64,000 bases of DNA from Erigeron canadensis (Eukaryota > Streptophyta > Magnoliopsida > Asterales > Asteraceae), in NCBI RefSeq assembly GCF_010389155.1, contig NC_057765.1:1674001-1738000 (forward strand), written 5' to 3'. The notes under the pieces were generated by a model, which saw only the letters and a list, made by a program, of their open reading frames with translations, was not told where the DNA came from and made no database searches. Below are positions 1 to 10,977 of the stretch, in pieces. The stretch's first letter is position 1. The number at the start of each line of letters is the position of its first letter. The position numbers and the translations under genes were made by a program.

Positions 1-531
1 TTTACCCAACAAGTTCATATATACTCGACATTAACCGGTCTGATTATGTTTTTCGAGATGACATTGCTGACGACATAAAATGGTGCCCACGTAGCGAAAA
101 GAAAAGGGAAAAGTAAATAATAGATTAATAATTTTTCCTTAAATTGGATTGGAGTCTAGCTAGTGTTTTAGTTGAGGCTTAATGTAAAAAAAAATAATAA
201 TAATAAAAAAAATTATGTTTTTCCTTAGCTCGGTCTGTACGTTTAACCTATTATCCAATGTTCATATACACAACATCAACCGATCTAAGTGATTGGTGCC
301 ACCCAGCAGTGGCACCGTCGTAAACATTCTAATACGATAATTTGAAAGGACAACAGCCTCTCCGAATACGGGTCTCCTTATGTTTTTCTAGATGACATTG
401 CTGACGACATAAAATGGTACATGCCCACATAGCGAAAAGAAAAGGGAAAAATAAATAATAGATTAATTATTTTTTCCTTAAATTGGATTAGACTTTGGAG
501 TATTTTAGTTGAGGCTTAATGTTAAAAAAAA
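1..531. repeat. Imperfect local duplication, period about 334 bp
   Basis: The block from about 47 to 196 recurs at about 381 to 531. Both copies contain the run GACATTGCTGACGACATAAA, then an A-rich stretch, then TTGAGGCTTAATGT. A weaker match joins the sequence before each copy (about 14-46 and 257-290). No coding region is seen. It could be an old transposon or LTR piece; its class is not recognisable. Confidence 0.7.
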
Positions 532-549
532 GGGGGGGGGGGGGGGGGG
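532..549. repeat. Homopolymer run of 18 G
   Basis: Eighteen consecutive G follow an A run at the end of the second local duplicate. The length may be inaccurate because such runs are hard to sequence. Confidence 0.9.
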
Positions 550-1543
550 TAATTGGTGACGACCCTAGTAAAACATTGCATCGGGCCATCCGCCACTGCC
601 ACCCAGATAAACTGATCGCAGAATTTTCGTTTTGTCTGAAAAACTATCAAAATATGTCGAAGTGTATCTATTGACTCATATAGTCATATCAATTATCATT
701 TTTGCAACACCCATTTGGAAAGATAAAAAAGGAACATTTAGAAGCATGCAAACTTCCAAATTAATTAAATGCCAGTTTTTTTTTAAAGGAGGAACTTTTT
801 TTTTTTTCTTTAAAAAACCCAGATAACTTGGGGACATCATTAACGTCATCCCTCAAGTATAGCTTATTTGGATACTTTCGAGAAACTTAGTTTTTGAAAA
901 GTTGATTTTGAGTCCTGAAGTGAGACAAAAAGCAACGAAAGATACAACAAAGGTTTTAGGCATTTGCAAAATTGTAGACGAAAGAGTTATTGGCAAAATT
1001 GTAGACGAAAATAATAAAGTTTGTCCTTGTCAATCGACATGACTTCAAAGATGTTTCAATGTTTAGCATCTTGTAGATTGTGACGATTATTAAGATGTAT
1101 TTACTTGAATAGCCTTTTCTTTGAATTTCTTGTAGAGGTATTTTGTTCTATGGAGTTAAAATATCATTGTTGTTATCGTTTGATTTTTATTTTTTCTCTT
1201 CTTGTTAAATTAACTATTTGTTTGGATAATTTGATATTTCATTTGATTTGCTATTTGATGTTAGGATTAACTTATTTTTTCTTTTGTATATATGCTTGTC
1301 CAGTCTCACATATTCGGGATTTCCTCTTTGCTATTCCTATAGATTGGTTAAGGAAACATTTGTCACTAATTTGTTTTTTGGGAACTTGCAATACACTATA
1401 AAAAGTTCTCAGGTTCAAATACCGACATGATTTTATTTAATATTTTTAGATATAGTGGGAGTATATATAAATTCCTAGACTTCATTATGAAAATGTTGAT
1501 AGGCTTTGGATCTTTGTGTATAAAAAGTAACTTTAGAATGTGA
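550..1543. other. Gene-free AT-rich stretch
   Basis: Short open frames here lack plausible start or splice context and consist of low-complexity hydrophobic translations. I recognise no gene, RNA or transposon end. Confidence 0.5.
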
Positions 1544-1621
1544 GGGATGTTACTCTAGCTAAAATTACACCTCCTTATGCATGGGATGTTACTCTAACTA
1601 AAATTACACCCCCTTATGCAT
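1544..1621. repeat. Two-copy tandem duplication, period 39 bp
   Basis: The unit starting GGGATGTTACTCTA and ending CTTATGCAT occurs twice back to back with few mismatches. No coding context. Confidence 0.85.
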
Positions 1622-1739
1622 GAAGTACGTACAAGTAGCTATTGGACAACAAAAAAAATTAACGGCTTTAACGACCATTAAGTGTTGTGTCGTTAATTAA
1701 CGGTAGTTACAAAAGGGTATTTAACGGAGTTTGTTTTCA

Positions 1740-2240
1740 AATTTAAATTTTTTAACTTTTGCCATCAAAGTTTTGCTTTAGTTGCATTCTGCCACATAAC
1801 TTTTCGTTTCTTTGTTTTTTCCATCAAAAGTTACTTCTTTCTTATTCTTACTACAAAATTTTTACTTTTTAAACTTTCACTACGAAAACTCTTTTTTTTT
1901 ACATTTCCCCTTTTACTTTTTGCCACGAAACTTTTATTTTTTAAACTTTCGCTAAACAAACTTTGTTTTCACGTTTAAGTTTCTTAACTTTTGTACATTT
2001 TTTTCACATAAGTTTGTCTTTTTAAGTCTCCTTCAGAAAGTTTTCTTTTATTTGTTTTTTACTACATAATTTCTGGTTTTTAAATTTTGTTACCAAATTT
2101 TATTTTTTTTTTTAGTTTTTATCAAAACTTTATATTTTTTTTTTTGAACTTTTGTCACGAAAATTTGTTTTCTGGCTTAATATTTTTTAACTTTTTCCTC
2201 AAGAGTTTTATTTTTCTCTCAGTTTTTACTAAGTAAGAAG
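1740..2240. repeat. T-rich degenerate tandem repeat
   Basis: About 500 bp of T-rich sequence repeats a loose 40-60 bp theme built from AACTTTTGCCACGAAA-like blocks and T runs. It reads as degenerate low-complexity DNA. No gene is seen. Confidence 0.6.
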
Positions 2241-2489
2241 TTCTGATGAATTTTTTGACTAGCTTTTGGAACAAAAATCATTTTTATTGAAGATATCCGA
2301 ATTTAACGTTTGGCTAACCTTGAATCTAACGTTTGCCCAACATGGTACGTTAATATCAAACCATATATCATAGAATAGTCCAGACATACAACATGTCCTT
2401 TTCTTGTTGAGGTATCATGGAATTCAACGTGGCACACTGTTGTGGTCTATATTCGATATTTTATATGAAAAATAACTTATCATTCCTAA

Positions 2490-2620
2490 AAATTAAGCTT
2501 AAAAATCCTCTTAATATCTTTAGATAGTGACATGTGGATATCACTAATTCTTTTTTCTAATCTCATCCCTCATTTTTCACATGTCACAATCTTATTAATT
2601 AAGAGGATTTTTAAGCTAAT
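2490..2620. mobile_element. Small TIR element (MITE)
   Basis: The left end TTAAGCTTAAAAATCCTCTT is mirrored at the right end (AAGAGGATTTTTAAGCTAA). The inner block with GTGACATGTG is also mirrored. At about 130 bp with no coding capacity it fits a MITE. The target duplication is unclear, so superfamily is open. Confidence 0.6.
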
Positions 2621-3149
2621 AACTTAAGAGGATTGATCATTACCCATTTTATGTTATCATATAAATAAAATAAAGTATCACTATTATTATTCTTATACAG
2701 TCCTTGATACTAAAATAAAATACTGCAGTATTAATTTGTTAAACGAATTAAAATAGACGGAAGCAGAAAATCAGTTTGAAGTGTTCAATTTGATTCCAAC
2801 TACTGTACGAGAAATTCCAAACTCACCATGGATTGGCGTGAAAGAGTCGTATCGCTATTCATTTACCAATGATAGATCTAAATTGGTTGTCATCTGTTTG
2901 TTTATTTTATTTTTTTGGCTTTTTAATTTTTGATTTAATCATTTTTTAAAAATGAAATAATTACATTGTCATTCGTTTTTTTTTGTTTTTGACAACCTTT
3001 ATTTAAAGTTACTATGGCAGCTAAATTTTTATTTGTTTTTTTTTTAATTTTACAATCAATCGTATAAAGTTATTACATTTTATCCGAGCGAGCCACGTAT
3101 AAAATTTTTGTCACTTCCAATTTTAATCAAACAGAGAATCCGAAGCATT

Positions 3150-3230
3150 ATTATTAATGCACTATTAATGAAATAAAATGCATTATTAATGAACTAAATG
3201 CATTATTAATGAAATAAAGGAAATTGATAA
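3150..3230. repeat. Short AT-rich tandem repeat
   Basis: About three copies of a roughly 21-bp unit containing GCATTATTAATGAAATAAA lie just beyond the 3' end of the BAHD gene. It is simple-repeat DNA. Confidence 0.7.
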
Positions 3231-3263
3231 TCGAGAGATAAAGCGAGAATTAATAACGTATCA

Positions 3264-4637
3264 CTAAATGTATGTTTTTAATCCATCATCAAAAACACGA
3301 ACAAAAGCCTCCATCTCAATATCCGGAAGGCAAACTCCGATCTCTAGATCTTGATCCGAATCTTTACAAGCATTCATCGATATCGACCCATTATAATCAA
3401 TCGAAACCGTTTCAACTTTCTTCGGTGTCCCCCACCCGAAATCCATATTATAAAACTTTAGCTTCGGTGTTCCAGCAACACCGATCATAGTGGTTGTCAA
3501 CATTCCATCAGCAAAAATATCTTCGTACAAAGATAAATCCAACACAATTCCATCTTTATTTGTCAAAACCTTATGCAAACTTTCCCCAAACAATTTAGCA
3601 CCATTTATAAATCCTTGTTTTCCTTTTAACAAATTTGTATTTTCCATAGCCATACAACCACTTAAACAATTCCCAAAATAGGTTGTAGGAATCGGAGGAT
3701 CTAAACGTGCCCTACAATCGATAACGAACCCGAATATTTGTTGCTCGTCGACGTTTTTCGTCGATGCTAGACAACTCCAAATATACGCGCACGCAACCGT
3801 GAAAGACGATACGTATACTAATGTTGGAAGTTCTTTTAGTACGGTTTTTTTTAACTCGGTCATGATATTTCGAGTTAAAACGAACGTACCACGAAGTTTA
3901 TTATTACTCGGGCCGGATAACATTTGAGGCTGATAATCTTCTTTTAGTGTTTCTGCCTTGACAAATTTTAAATAACTTTCGTCTAGTTTCGGGTTTTGAA
4001 CCAAAGATTTATCGTAAAATGGTAAATTAGTCGGGTTGCTTAGAAACGAGTCGGTTGAACCGGATCGGGCGATTGATGTCCACGCGTTCATGAAACAAAA
4101 CCGAGTGGTGGCGTCACCGAGGACATGATGATTAGTCATGCCGATAGAGATTCCATGGTTTGGAAAAAATGTCACTTGGACCGAAAAAAGTGGGATTTTA
4201 ATGTAATCGGATGCTTTAGTACTTTCACCTAATATCGGTATAAGATGGTAAAATTTATCACATTCGCGAGGTTGGTTTGATGTTAGTTGGTTGAAGTCAA
4301 GGTGACATTTTGCAGATGTAACTGTGACAGAATCACCTTCAACGTAACGAATTTCTGGTTTTTTATCGGGTGACGAATACGCGAATAAGTTACCCGCGAA
4401 CGGGTAAAAGTATTGAAGAGTGGTTGATAACGATTGTTTAAGATCGGGAAGAATTTTCTCGAGGAATTGAGTTTCGGTGATCGAGTGTTCGTAGAAGAAA
4501 AGATAGTGAACCGGCGGTTGACGTAGCCACATGAAGTCGAAGAAAGTCAGTGGCAACGATTTATCGTCTTCGACGGTAGATGGTGGTGGCGATATTTGAG
4601 ACTGTTCGATAACAGTCAAGATTGGAAGGGAACCCAT
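3264..4637 (-). CDS. BAHD acyltransferase, malonyltransferase-like
   Basis: Complete intronless 457-residue frame, a normal BAHD length. The catalytic HXXXD motif is seen at residues 171-175 (HVLGD, preceded by NH) and the structural DFGWG motif at 399-403. A YFGNC block lies between them. YFGNC and single-exon structure are typical of the clade that moves malonyl or similar acyl groups from CoA to flavonoid, anthocyanin or phenolic glucosides in the cytosol. That clade membership is family knowledge; the real acceptor cannot be read from sequence. The start is the first ATG of the frame and precedes the usual N-terminal acyltransferase sequence. No frameshift or missing catalytic residue is seen. 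The gene stands alone, flanked by repeats, with a TATA box about 50 nt upstream of the ATG. Confidence 0.95.
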   Translation of the reverse strand: MGSLPILTVIEQSQISPPPSTVEDDKSLPLTFFDFMWLRQPPVHYLFFYEHSITETQFLEKILPDLKQSLSTTLQYFYPFAGNLFAYSSPDKKPEIRYVEGDSVTVTSAKCHLDFNQLTSNQPRECDKFYHLIPILGESTKASDYIKIPLFSVQVTFFPNHGISIGMTNHHVLGDATTRFCFMNAWTSIARSGSTDSFLSNPTNLPFYDKSLVQNPKLDESYLKFVKAETLKEDYQPQMLSGPSNNKLRGTFVLTRNIMTELKKTVLKELPTLVYVSSFTVACAYIWSCLASTKNVDEQQIFGFVIDCRARLDPPIPTTYFGNCLSGCMAMENTNLLKGKQGFINGAKLFGESLHKVLTNKDGIVLDLSLYEDIFADGMLTTTMIGVAGTPKLKFYNMDFGWGTPKKVETVSIDYNGSISMNACKDSDQDLEIGVCLPDIEMEAFVRVFDDGLKTYI

Positions 4638-4685
4638 CGAAATGGTATATATGTGAGTGTTATAAAAGACTACTACGTATAAAAC

Positions 4686-4694
4686 ATATATATA
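4686..4694 (-). promoter_or_regulatory. TATA box of the BAHD gene
   Basis: On the minus strand CCTATATATATG lies about 50 nt upstream of the BAHD start codon, so transcription would begin some 20 nt before the ATG. The position fits a plant core promoter; the TSS is inferred. Confidence 0.6.
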
Positions 4695-4699
4695 GGGGA

Positions 4700-5583
4700 C
4701 TTAAGGTCAAAGTCAAAGTTACATATATATTAACATAAATTAATGGATTGCTCTTCAAATTGTCAAAGAATAAATACGAATAGTCTAGATTGGCATGCGT
4801 TGATTAATACCACAAAAATAAAAAGTTGGATTTCACTTTCATTTTCGAAACTTTGTTTGATTTTCTCTTTTGCAATATTTTATGAATAAAGAGTGGTGAA
4901 GTGGCCTTATATTCTAGTTCTAGACTCGATATATACTACATACATCATAGCAAATATCTTTTCAATATCGTCAAGTGAAGAGACATGCCGGGATTTTTAC
5001 AAAGCGACTGGAATTATCTCGCCTGTAATTATTGACGAATTGAAGTTTTCCAAACTATTTTATATTTTATAAATAAAAAAATTAATTATTTGTTAGGTTT
5101 TTTTTTGTTAGACTGGTAAAAGACACAATCAGCAAATAACTGGAAATACCTTACAAATTTGTCATTAAAAAACCAAATTCAAGACCGGTGAACAATGCTT
5201 CATTGACCATATCAACAACAACAACAAGGTACTCAATCCCGACATAAGCCAGGCTATGGGGAAGGTATGATGTATACAAATGTATACAGATGTATACATA
5301 AGAAGCTGTTTCTAGATCCCCTGGAGTGGAAGGGACCTCCGGCCCAAAAGTGAAAAATAGAGTTAGATCCACCGGAGTGAAAGCCTTAACCGGATAAGGA
5401 TAATCTCGATCTCAAACTCTCAATCTTAATCTCAATCTCAATCCCACTCTTCGGATCACAAATTCAGATCTTAGATCTAGAAATTTATTACCGTTAGGGA
5501 GAGGAAGAGGTTAGAGAGAGAAGTTATCATTGGCCACATATATCTAGTTATTATATTAATATGAGATATAATACAGATATAAA
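4700..5583. other. BAHD upstream region with SINE-like remnant
   Basis: No gene. The part at about 5190-5370 (GGTACTCAATCCCGACATAA, then AAGAAGCTGTTTCTAGATCC) resembles the body of tRNA-derived Au-type SINEs, but lacks clear Pol III boxes and target duplications, so this is weak. The rest is AT-rich and unrecognised. Confidence 0.35.
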
Positions 5584-5714
5584 GAGAAATGATATTCGTA
5601 CCATCATTTTTGATAGATGTACGACAATGTACAAATTATATAGCTGACTGTACAAGCCAGTAATGCATAGTTGTTGTACATCCATCAAAATAAATGGTAC
5701 GAATATCACTTCCC
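5584..5714. mobile_element. Short TIR element (MITE)
   Basis: The left end GAGAAATGATATTCGTACCA mirrors the right end (right end read in reverse: GGGAAGTGATATTCGTACCA). The mirror continues through GATGTAC. A relative with the same GATATT termini lies at about 30930-31060. No reading frame. Superfamily not fixed because the target duplication is not clear. Confidence 0.7.
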
Positions 5715-6039
5715 AAATATAAATATAGCTCTTATACTAATATAGATCTTTAATAGTAAAACAACCATGTAATTACAAAAAAACATACGTACAAAACAAT
5801 TAGAAATATAAGACGAAAAAGAAAGTTAACGGACTGAATAACAAGAACCACTCACTCATAAGTCATAAGGTGTATCTAATTCATGCCGGCGGGAGTTTGA
5901 TACTTTAATAATTTAGTATCAATACAAATCATCACCCACTTATTTTTAAAATATTTTTTTACTTGTAACTTTCGAACGTATTAATATAATTGCTATATTA
6001 CTAATGTTATTTTATAAATGTTTTGTTCTGATTATAAAT
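5715..6039. other. Gene-free AT-rich stretch
   Basis: I see nothing beyond AT-rich DNA between the MITE and the duplicated block. Confidence 0.4.
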
Positions 6040-6287
6040 AGTTTGATTAGATAATTATATTTTCACGTTGTTTGTAACTTCAGAGTTTATATCGTCCATT
6101 TTTATTAGACACTTGTGGTCTCATGCAGTATTGCTTAATCTGTAAAAAAAACTAAATTAAAATTAAAACAATTCTGACCTGCTGTTGAAAAGTAAAAAGC
6201 TAAAAAATAATTGATTGAATGTAGCGAGGTCCAATTTAAACGACTGAACACTTTTGTTCATGGGTTGTTCCCTTTAGTACATGGAGG
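6040..6287. repeat. Dispersed duplicate, copy 1 (partner 9418-9650)
   Basis: About 240 bp matches 9418-9650 in direct orientation, with shared blocks GTAACTTCAGAGTTTATATC, GGTCTCATGCAGT and AATGTAGCGAGGTCC. Both end in TTTAGTACATGGAG. In this copy a hAT element follows at once. Confidence 0.85.
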
Positions 6288-6592
6288 TAGGGATGAGCAA
6301 AAGACCCAAAAACCCACGCCTCACCCGAAACCGACCCAGAATCGGCCCAAACCGACCCGCTCGAAGCCTTAACGGTCCAGGTCATAGGTCACGTTTTTAG
6401 TGCATTCTCAGGTCACGGGGACGGGTCGGGTGAAGCCAAAAACCAAAAATTGTGAAGGAAACCCGTGACCTGCCCGAACTGACCCGAACCTTCACAGGCC
6501 GGGTCACGGTTATATTTTTCATGCTCTCACGGGTCACAGGTCATCTCGGATCGGGCCAGGTCGGGTCGGATTTTGACCCGTGCACATCTCTA
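6288..6592. mobile_element. hAT-type non-autonomous element, 305 bp
   Basis: Ends TAGGGATGAGCA and (reverse) TAGAGATGTGCA form an imperfect TIR. It is flanked by 8-bp duplications CATGGAGG (6280-6287) and CACGGAGG (6593-6600), one mismatch. The second copy of the flank, at about 9640, carries TACATGGAG with no element and acts as an empty site. The inside is dominated by GGGTCGGGT and CCCGAACC-type repeats. No coding capacity. Confidence 0.85.
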
Positions 6593-6737
6593 CACGGAGG
6601 AATTGTACACGTATGAAGTGGTCATTATATACATACATACTTAAAACTAAAATCGGTGCTAATCACACATGTTATTGTAGTTAATTGTACAAAAGGACCT
6701 GCATAGGGTACAACACACTTATACACACTTGACACGT

Positions 6738-8778
6738 TGTAACACTCCAAGATTTTAAGGTAAAAGAAATTAACCCCTTTTCATAGTTTCGACATTAAAT
6801 TAATTTCCTAGTATTTTGTTTTTAGTTATGGGGTTAATTTAATTGGAACTTTAGCGGATGGCGAGTAAAATACCCACATTTGGAGAGATGGGTCGTGGCA
6901 CTCCAGGAAGTGCCAGCCATCCCTTTTGGTTATGACTCATGCTTCCATTCTATTTCATTCTTCCCCCATCATTTCTTTCATGTAATTCCTCTTGTTCTTT
7001 TCAAAATCAAGCTAAAATCCTTCAAATTCAAGGATAAAAACATCCATAATAATCATCACCATCAAATAATCTTCATTCAAGAATTAAAAAGTTAGGGTTT
7101 GGGGGTTGTGGTGGTGGCCGAAAATTTAAGAGAAAAAGGAGAAAAAATTGTGAACTTAAAACCCTAATTTATTGTCTTCCATTGTTGAACTATTGATTTC
7201 CTCTAATTTAGTGTTCATCTTTCTTTTGAAATTAAGGTTCATGGAGTGAACCAATTTGGGGATTTTTGCTATAATATGAATTATGGTTAATTTTCCCCAA
7301 TTCCTTAGTTAACCTAGTTGTCATTGAGTTATGTGATGTGCTTGATTATGAAATTGACAAGTTCATGTGAAAATTTTAGTTAATGAGAAAAGATGAATTT
7401 TACTAGTTATTGATATGTGGATGAAAATAGTAGGTTGAGCTACCTAATGTTATTGTTAAAGATAAAAGTAACTCAATGACAAATGGGTTGGGTTTTGGGT
7501 TTAGAAAAGGCTAGTGATTGAGAATGACTAGGTTGAGCTAGTCAAGTTGTGAATGTAAGCTTATGCATTTTTATGATATGATCATAGGTTGAAGCTTGTT
7601 GCGCATTATCGTTTTAGCTTTATTTTCCAACTTGCGGAGAAGGTGAGTATATTTGCATACCTTTATGTATATGCTGGATCAATTGACCACATCATGTTGA
7701 AGCCTTTTGTCTATGTGTGGTGTTGACCACATCATGTTGAAGTTTATTTATCCATGTGTGGTAATTGATGCGGCATAAGCCCATGTGGGGCATTGTGATT
7801 ATGAGGCCTAAGAACCTCCGGCGCCTAAGAATCTCAATAGTTGATATGATATGAGGCATAAGAACCTCCGGGGCCTAAGAATCCCGATAGATATGATTTT
7901 TATGATTTTTAGCTTATATGGATCCATATATGTGTTGATAGTGTGCAAGGTGAGCATGTAAATGTGGCATGACGGTGTCATAGGTTACATGTGAAAGTCC
8001 TTGCACTTGCCCTCCTTCGTATTCGTAAATGTATGCAAGTATATTCACTAAGCCTTTGCTTATAATTTTAGTTGTTTACCATTTTATAGGTAGTTCTGGA
8101 AGAAGGAACTAGTGTTGTTGATTGAAAGAGTTGATTTAGAGCTTGAAGTAATTTTGGAAGACTTGAAGGTATTAGGTCATTCATGGATGAATGACAACTT
8201 TTGGTTTAGAGGCTTAGAAATCCCCCTTCCTCATGGCTCTTGGTACATTTTGATTTGATGGTCATACTTTTGTTAAAATTTTGTAAATGATCAGGTGTAA
8301 AGTTTTAGCAAATTGTGAAGTTGCATTTGGACTAAAATAATGTCAAAATGGGTAAATGACCCCTTGATGGTGTTCATGGGTTTTGAAATAAGTTGATGTT
8401 GTAATTATGTTTAAAATGTGTCTATGAAGTTGTTATAAACCTCTGGAATGTGTTTTAAGATGTTTGTTTTGCAATTTGAAAGTTATAAGTTTGATCAAGG
8501 TTGAAATGAGTTTTTGACTTGTTGATTAGGTTGTCCACTGCGGCACAGTGGGGGTGGTTTTGCCCACTGCGGCGCAGTGGAATCCCACGTCCAGAATTTT
8601 TATTCCTCCCACTGCGCCGCAGTGGGAGTGTGTCAAACCCACTGCGGCGCAGTGGGGCTTTTCCAGACTTAAGTCCGAGAATTTCCACTGCGGCGCAGTC
8701 GGAGTGCTCAACCCCACTGCGGCGCAGTGGGGGTGTAAAAAAAATCAGTATTTTCGGTTATCGAGTCCAGTTCTTTCA
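6738..8778. mobile_element. Solo LTR of a retrotransposon, 2041 bp
   Basis: Starts TGTAACACTCCAAG and ends TTCTTTCA, giving TG...CA termini. Perfect 5-bp target duplications CACGT flank it (6733-6737 and 8779-8783). No protein-coding interior and no second LTR, so it is a solo LTR from LTR-LTR recombination. A TGTAACAC-type start is common in plant Ty3/gypsy LTRs; that class is inferred. Inside are two-copy repeats at about 7685-7770 (TTGACCACATCATGTTGAAG twice) and about 7800-7895 (TAAGAACCTCCGG twice), and a palindrome array near the 3' end. Confidence 0.88.
8535..8730. repeat. Array of six palindromes CCACTGCGGCGCAGTGG
   Basis: Six 17-bp near-perfect palindromes start at 8535, 8564, 8609, 8639, 8685 and 8714. 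Start-to-start distances alternate 29, 45, 30, 46, 29 bp, so the higher-order unit is a pair of palindromes of about 75 bp in three tandem copies. The spacers differ but the short ones resemble each other (12-13 nt). It sits inside the solo LTR, 48 bp from its 3' end. It is not a CRISPR array: the host is a plant and the repeats are palindromes in an LTR. Confidence 0.9.
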
Positions 8779-8870
8779 CACGTTTAACCCTGCTCATTGT
8801 CTACAACATCTTAAGCAATAGATACAACTTCCAAAGCATTAACATATACATACAAAATACATACACATAA

Positions 8871-9041
8871 CTAGCATGGTACTCGTGCGTTGCAGCGGAT
8901 ACCATTAAAATAGTGCAAATGAAAGAAAGAAAGAGAGATATTGAGAGAGAGTTGCGTATAAAGGGGGGAGTTCTTTTATAGATAGTAGTTTGGACATTTA
9001 TTTTCATTATGGGAGCTATTCTTTTCATCATGTAGTATAGA
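8871..9041 (-). mobile_element. Short non-autonomous Helitron, 171 bp
   Basis: On the minus strand it begins TCTATACTACATGATG after an A and ends GAGTACCATGCTAG before a T, as Helitrons do (5' TC, 3' CTAG, insertion between A and T). The region before CTAG is GC-rich. Related ends occur at about 13146, 25729, 26000 and 51840. No coding capacity. Confidence 0.7.
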
Positions 9042-9417
9042 TAAATTTAAAATACATATAAGATAGAGTTAATATATTACATATTAATTGCATATAAATG
9101 TAGTCCATAATACATTTCATGTTATAATAGCAAATTAATTAATGCATAAATTAAGGTTTTATTAAATATAATCATAAAGGTTGTAAATAAAATATGTACA
9201 TTTATATAGAACTCAAAAGGTATATGTCTTAAAAATTAATATATGTTATTAAATTCAATTAATTACTTAAATATAATATATGTTGATAGGTCACTCCTTA
9301 TAAAATATGTGGCTTTTATTTTGTTAGTTTACTGTTAAATACATATGTACAAATGAAATGATATTGCTTTTGCTTAGTATATGTAGAATTTAATAATTTT
9401 CTTTTTAAATATAATTA
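9042..9417. other. Gene-free AT-rich stretch
   Basis: Strongly AT-rich; no gene or mobile-element end recognised. Confidence 0.4.
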
Positions 9418-9650
9418 ATTATTTCTCACGTTGTTGTAACTTCAGAGTTTATATCGCCCATTTTTTACTAGGCAATTGAGGTCTCATGCAGTCATGCTTA
9501 ATCTGTAAAAAACTAAATGAAAATTAACATATTGTTGACAGCTGACCTGCGGTTAAAAAAAAGAAAGAAAAAAACTGATTAAATGTAGCGAGGTCCCTTT
9601 TAAACGACTGAATAGTTTTGCTGATGGGCCCTTTCCTTTAGTACATGGAG
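9418..9650. repeat. Dispersed duplicate, copy 2 (partner 6040-6287)
   Basis: Direct-orientation partner of 6040-6287. It reads through TTTAGTACATGGAG into unrelated sequence and so preserves the empty site of the hAT element at 6288-6592. Confidence 0.85.
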
Positions 9651-9786
9651 TAAATGTTCGCTTATAAAGTTGTCATTCTAGTACTAAAAATAAACAAAAA
9701 GAAAAGAAAGTCTCTATCTTATTCTATATGTGCTTCTAAAGGGCCCATAGTCACCAGTTATATAATTATATGTGATTATTCATATC

Positions 9787-9972
9787 AAACCACCTGAGTT
9801 GGATCAGTGGTTAAAATCCTTTCTTTTAAAGATAAAAGTCATGAATTCAATCTTCATGCTCAGCATGGTTGGAGTTCCTTTTTTACCTTTGATAGAACCT
9901 AAAAGCAGTCTCTCCATACACTGGAACCCAAACATGTGGAATACGATATTAGGAGTTATTTTACTATACTTT
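9787..9972 (+). mobile_element. tRNA-derived SINE, 186 bp
   Basis: An 18-bp perfect direct repeat, TATGTGATTATTCATATC, flanks it (9769-9786 and 9973-9990), as expected of target-primed retroposition. Near the 5' end TTGGATCAGTGGTTA resembles a Pol III A box, and ATGAATTCAATCTT about 35 nt later resembles a degraded B box. No coding capacity. Confidence 0.85.
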
Positions 9973-9990
9973 TATGTGATTATTCATATC

Positions 9991-10977
9991 GACGTTAGGT
10001 ACTTTGGTACGTTAATGTATCTAGTAAGTTCCACCAATCTAAAGGAAGATTGTTACGAGTCTTTTTGTGAGCGTATATACCAACAAAGAATTGTCTAATT
10101 TACTTTGTCTATACTTTGTTGTGTTTGCACTGTATGGTTTGAAATACATGTATGCAAAATATCTTTGAGGATACCTAAGGCTCGTTTCGTATCTTTTTTG
10201 CAAATTCTTACGGTTAGCTTTGAACCTTTTTATACAAGGTTTCTGTAATCTACTAAAACCACAGTTCATTGGTGTCATATCAACAACGACCCAGTACACT
10301 GAACCGTTTTTAACTATAACCATCATACTGAAAACTCATTTATTTGTTGATATTACATTATCATTTATATAAATTAATATTAGATTTAAAAAACATTATA
10401 TATATATATATAAACGCATTTCATTAATAATAAATATAAATACATTAAGGAAAAAACATATACTTTGATAAAAAGTTTATAAAAAAACATAGATGAAGCA
10501 TCAGAAAACTTCTCTTCTGTTAAATGCATATGAATCACCAACAAAAATACAAAAAATATCCAAATCATAAGAAACTAGCTCATAGAGGGAAGGCGTATTG
10601 TAGCAAACTGAATATAATCAAACCTGATATCATACATGAATATCTGCTAATTAATGATGTTTTGATCTCCCATAAATGTCAATTTGTATATGACACGAGT
10701 TGTGTGAGAATTGAGGTTGTATAAGGTCTATTTCACTTTTAATTCATATATATATTTAGTTCCAAAATTATAGCAAATGGGCTGGTTCAGGCCCGTTTTG
10801 ATATGTACTAAATAAACTTCTCATCTTTGAGTCACTTTATTGGTTTCTTCTTACTATGGATGGTTTTTGGGTCAAAATTGAGATAATCAGATAGCTGTTA
10901 TAAAGGGTACGTAGAAGTCTTATGTCAAATGATGTTTGCATAGACTTTTGGTAAATAAAGAAAAAGAAAAAAGAATG
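9991..10977. other. Intergenic DNA before tRNA-Ser
   Basis: A 95-codon minus-strand open frame at 10039-10326 is the only sizeable frame. I recognise no domain in it and see no splice or promoter support. The rest is AT-rich with no element ends seen. Confidence 0.4.

Noticed and set aside
6880..7095. 71-codon plus-strand ORF
   Set aside because: It lies within the solo LTR; low-complexity translation.
8535..8730. CRISPR-like array
   Set aside because: Regular repeats with spacers, but the repeats are palindromes inside a plant solo LTR, spacers are short and related, and no cas gene could be expected here.
8519..8821. Overlapping ORFs with repeated PLRRSG or HCAAVG peptides
   Set aside because: They are translations of the palindrome array in several frames; openness in many frames comes from the repeat itself.
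10039..10326. 95-codon minus-strand ORF as a gene
   Set aside because: No recognised domain, no splice or promoter support, next to a SINE; left as unassigned.
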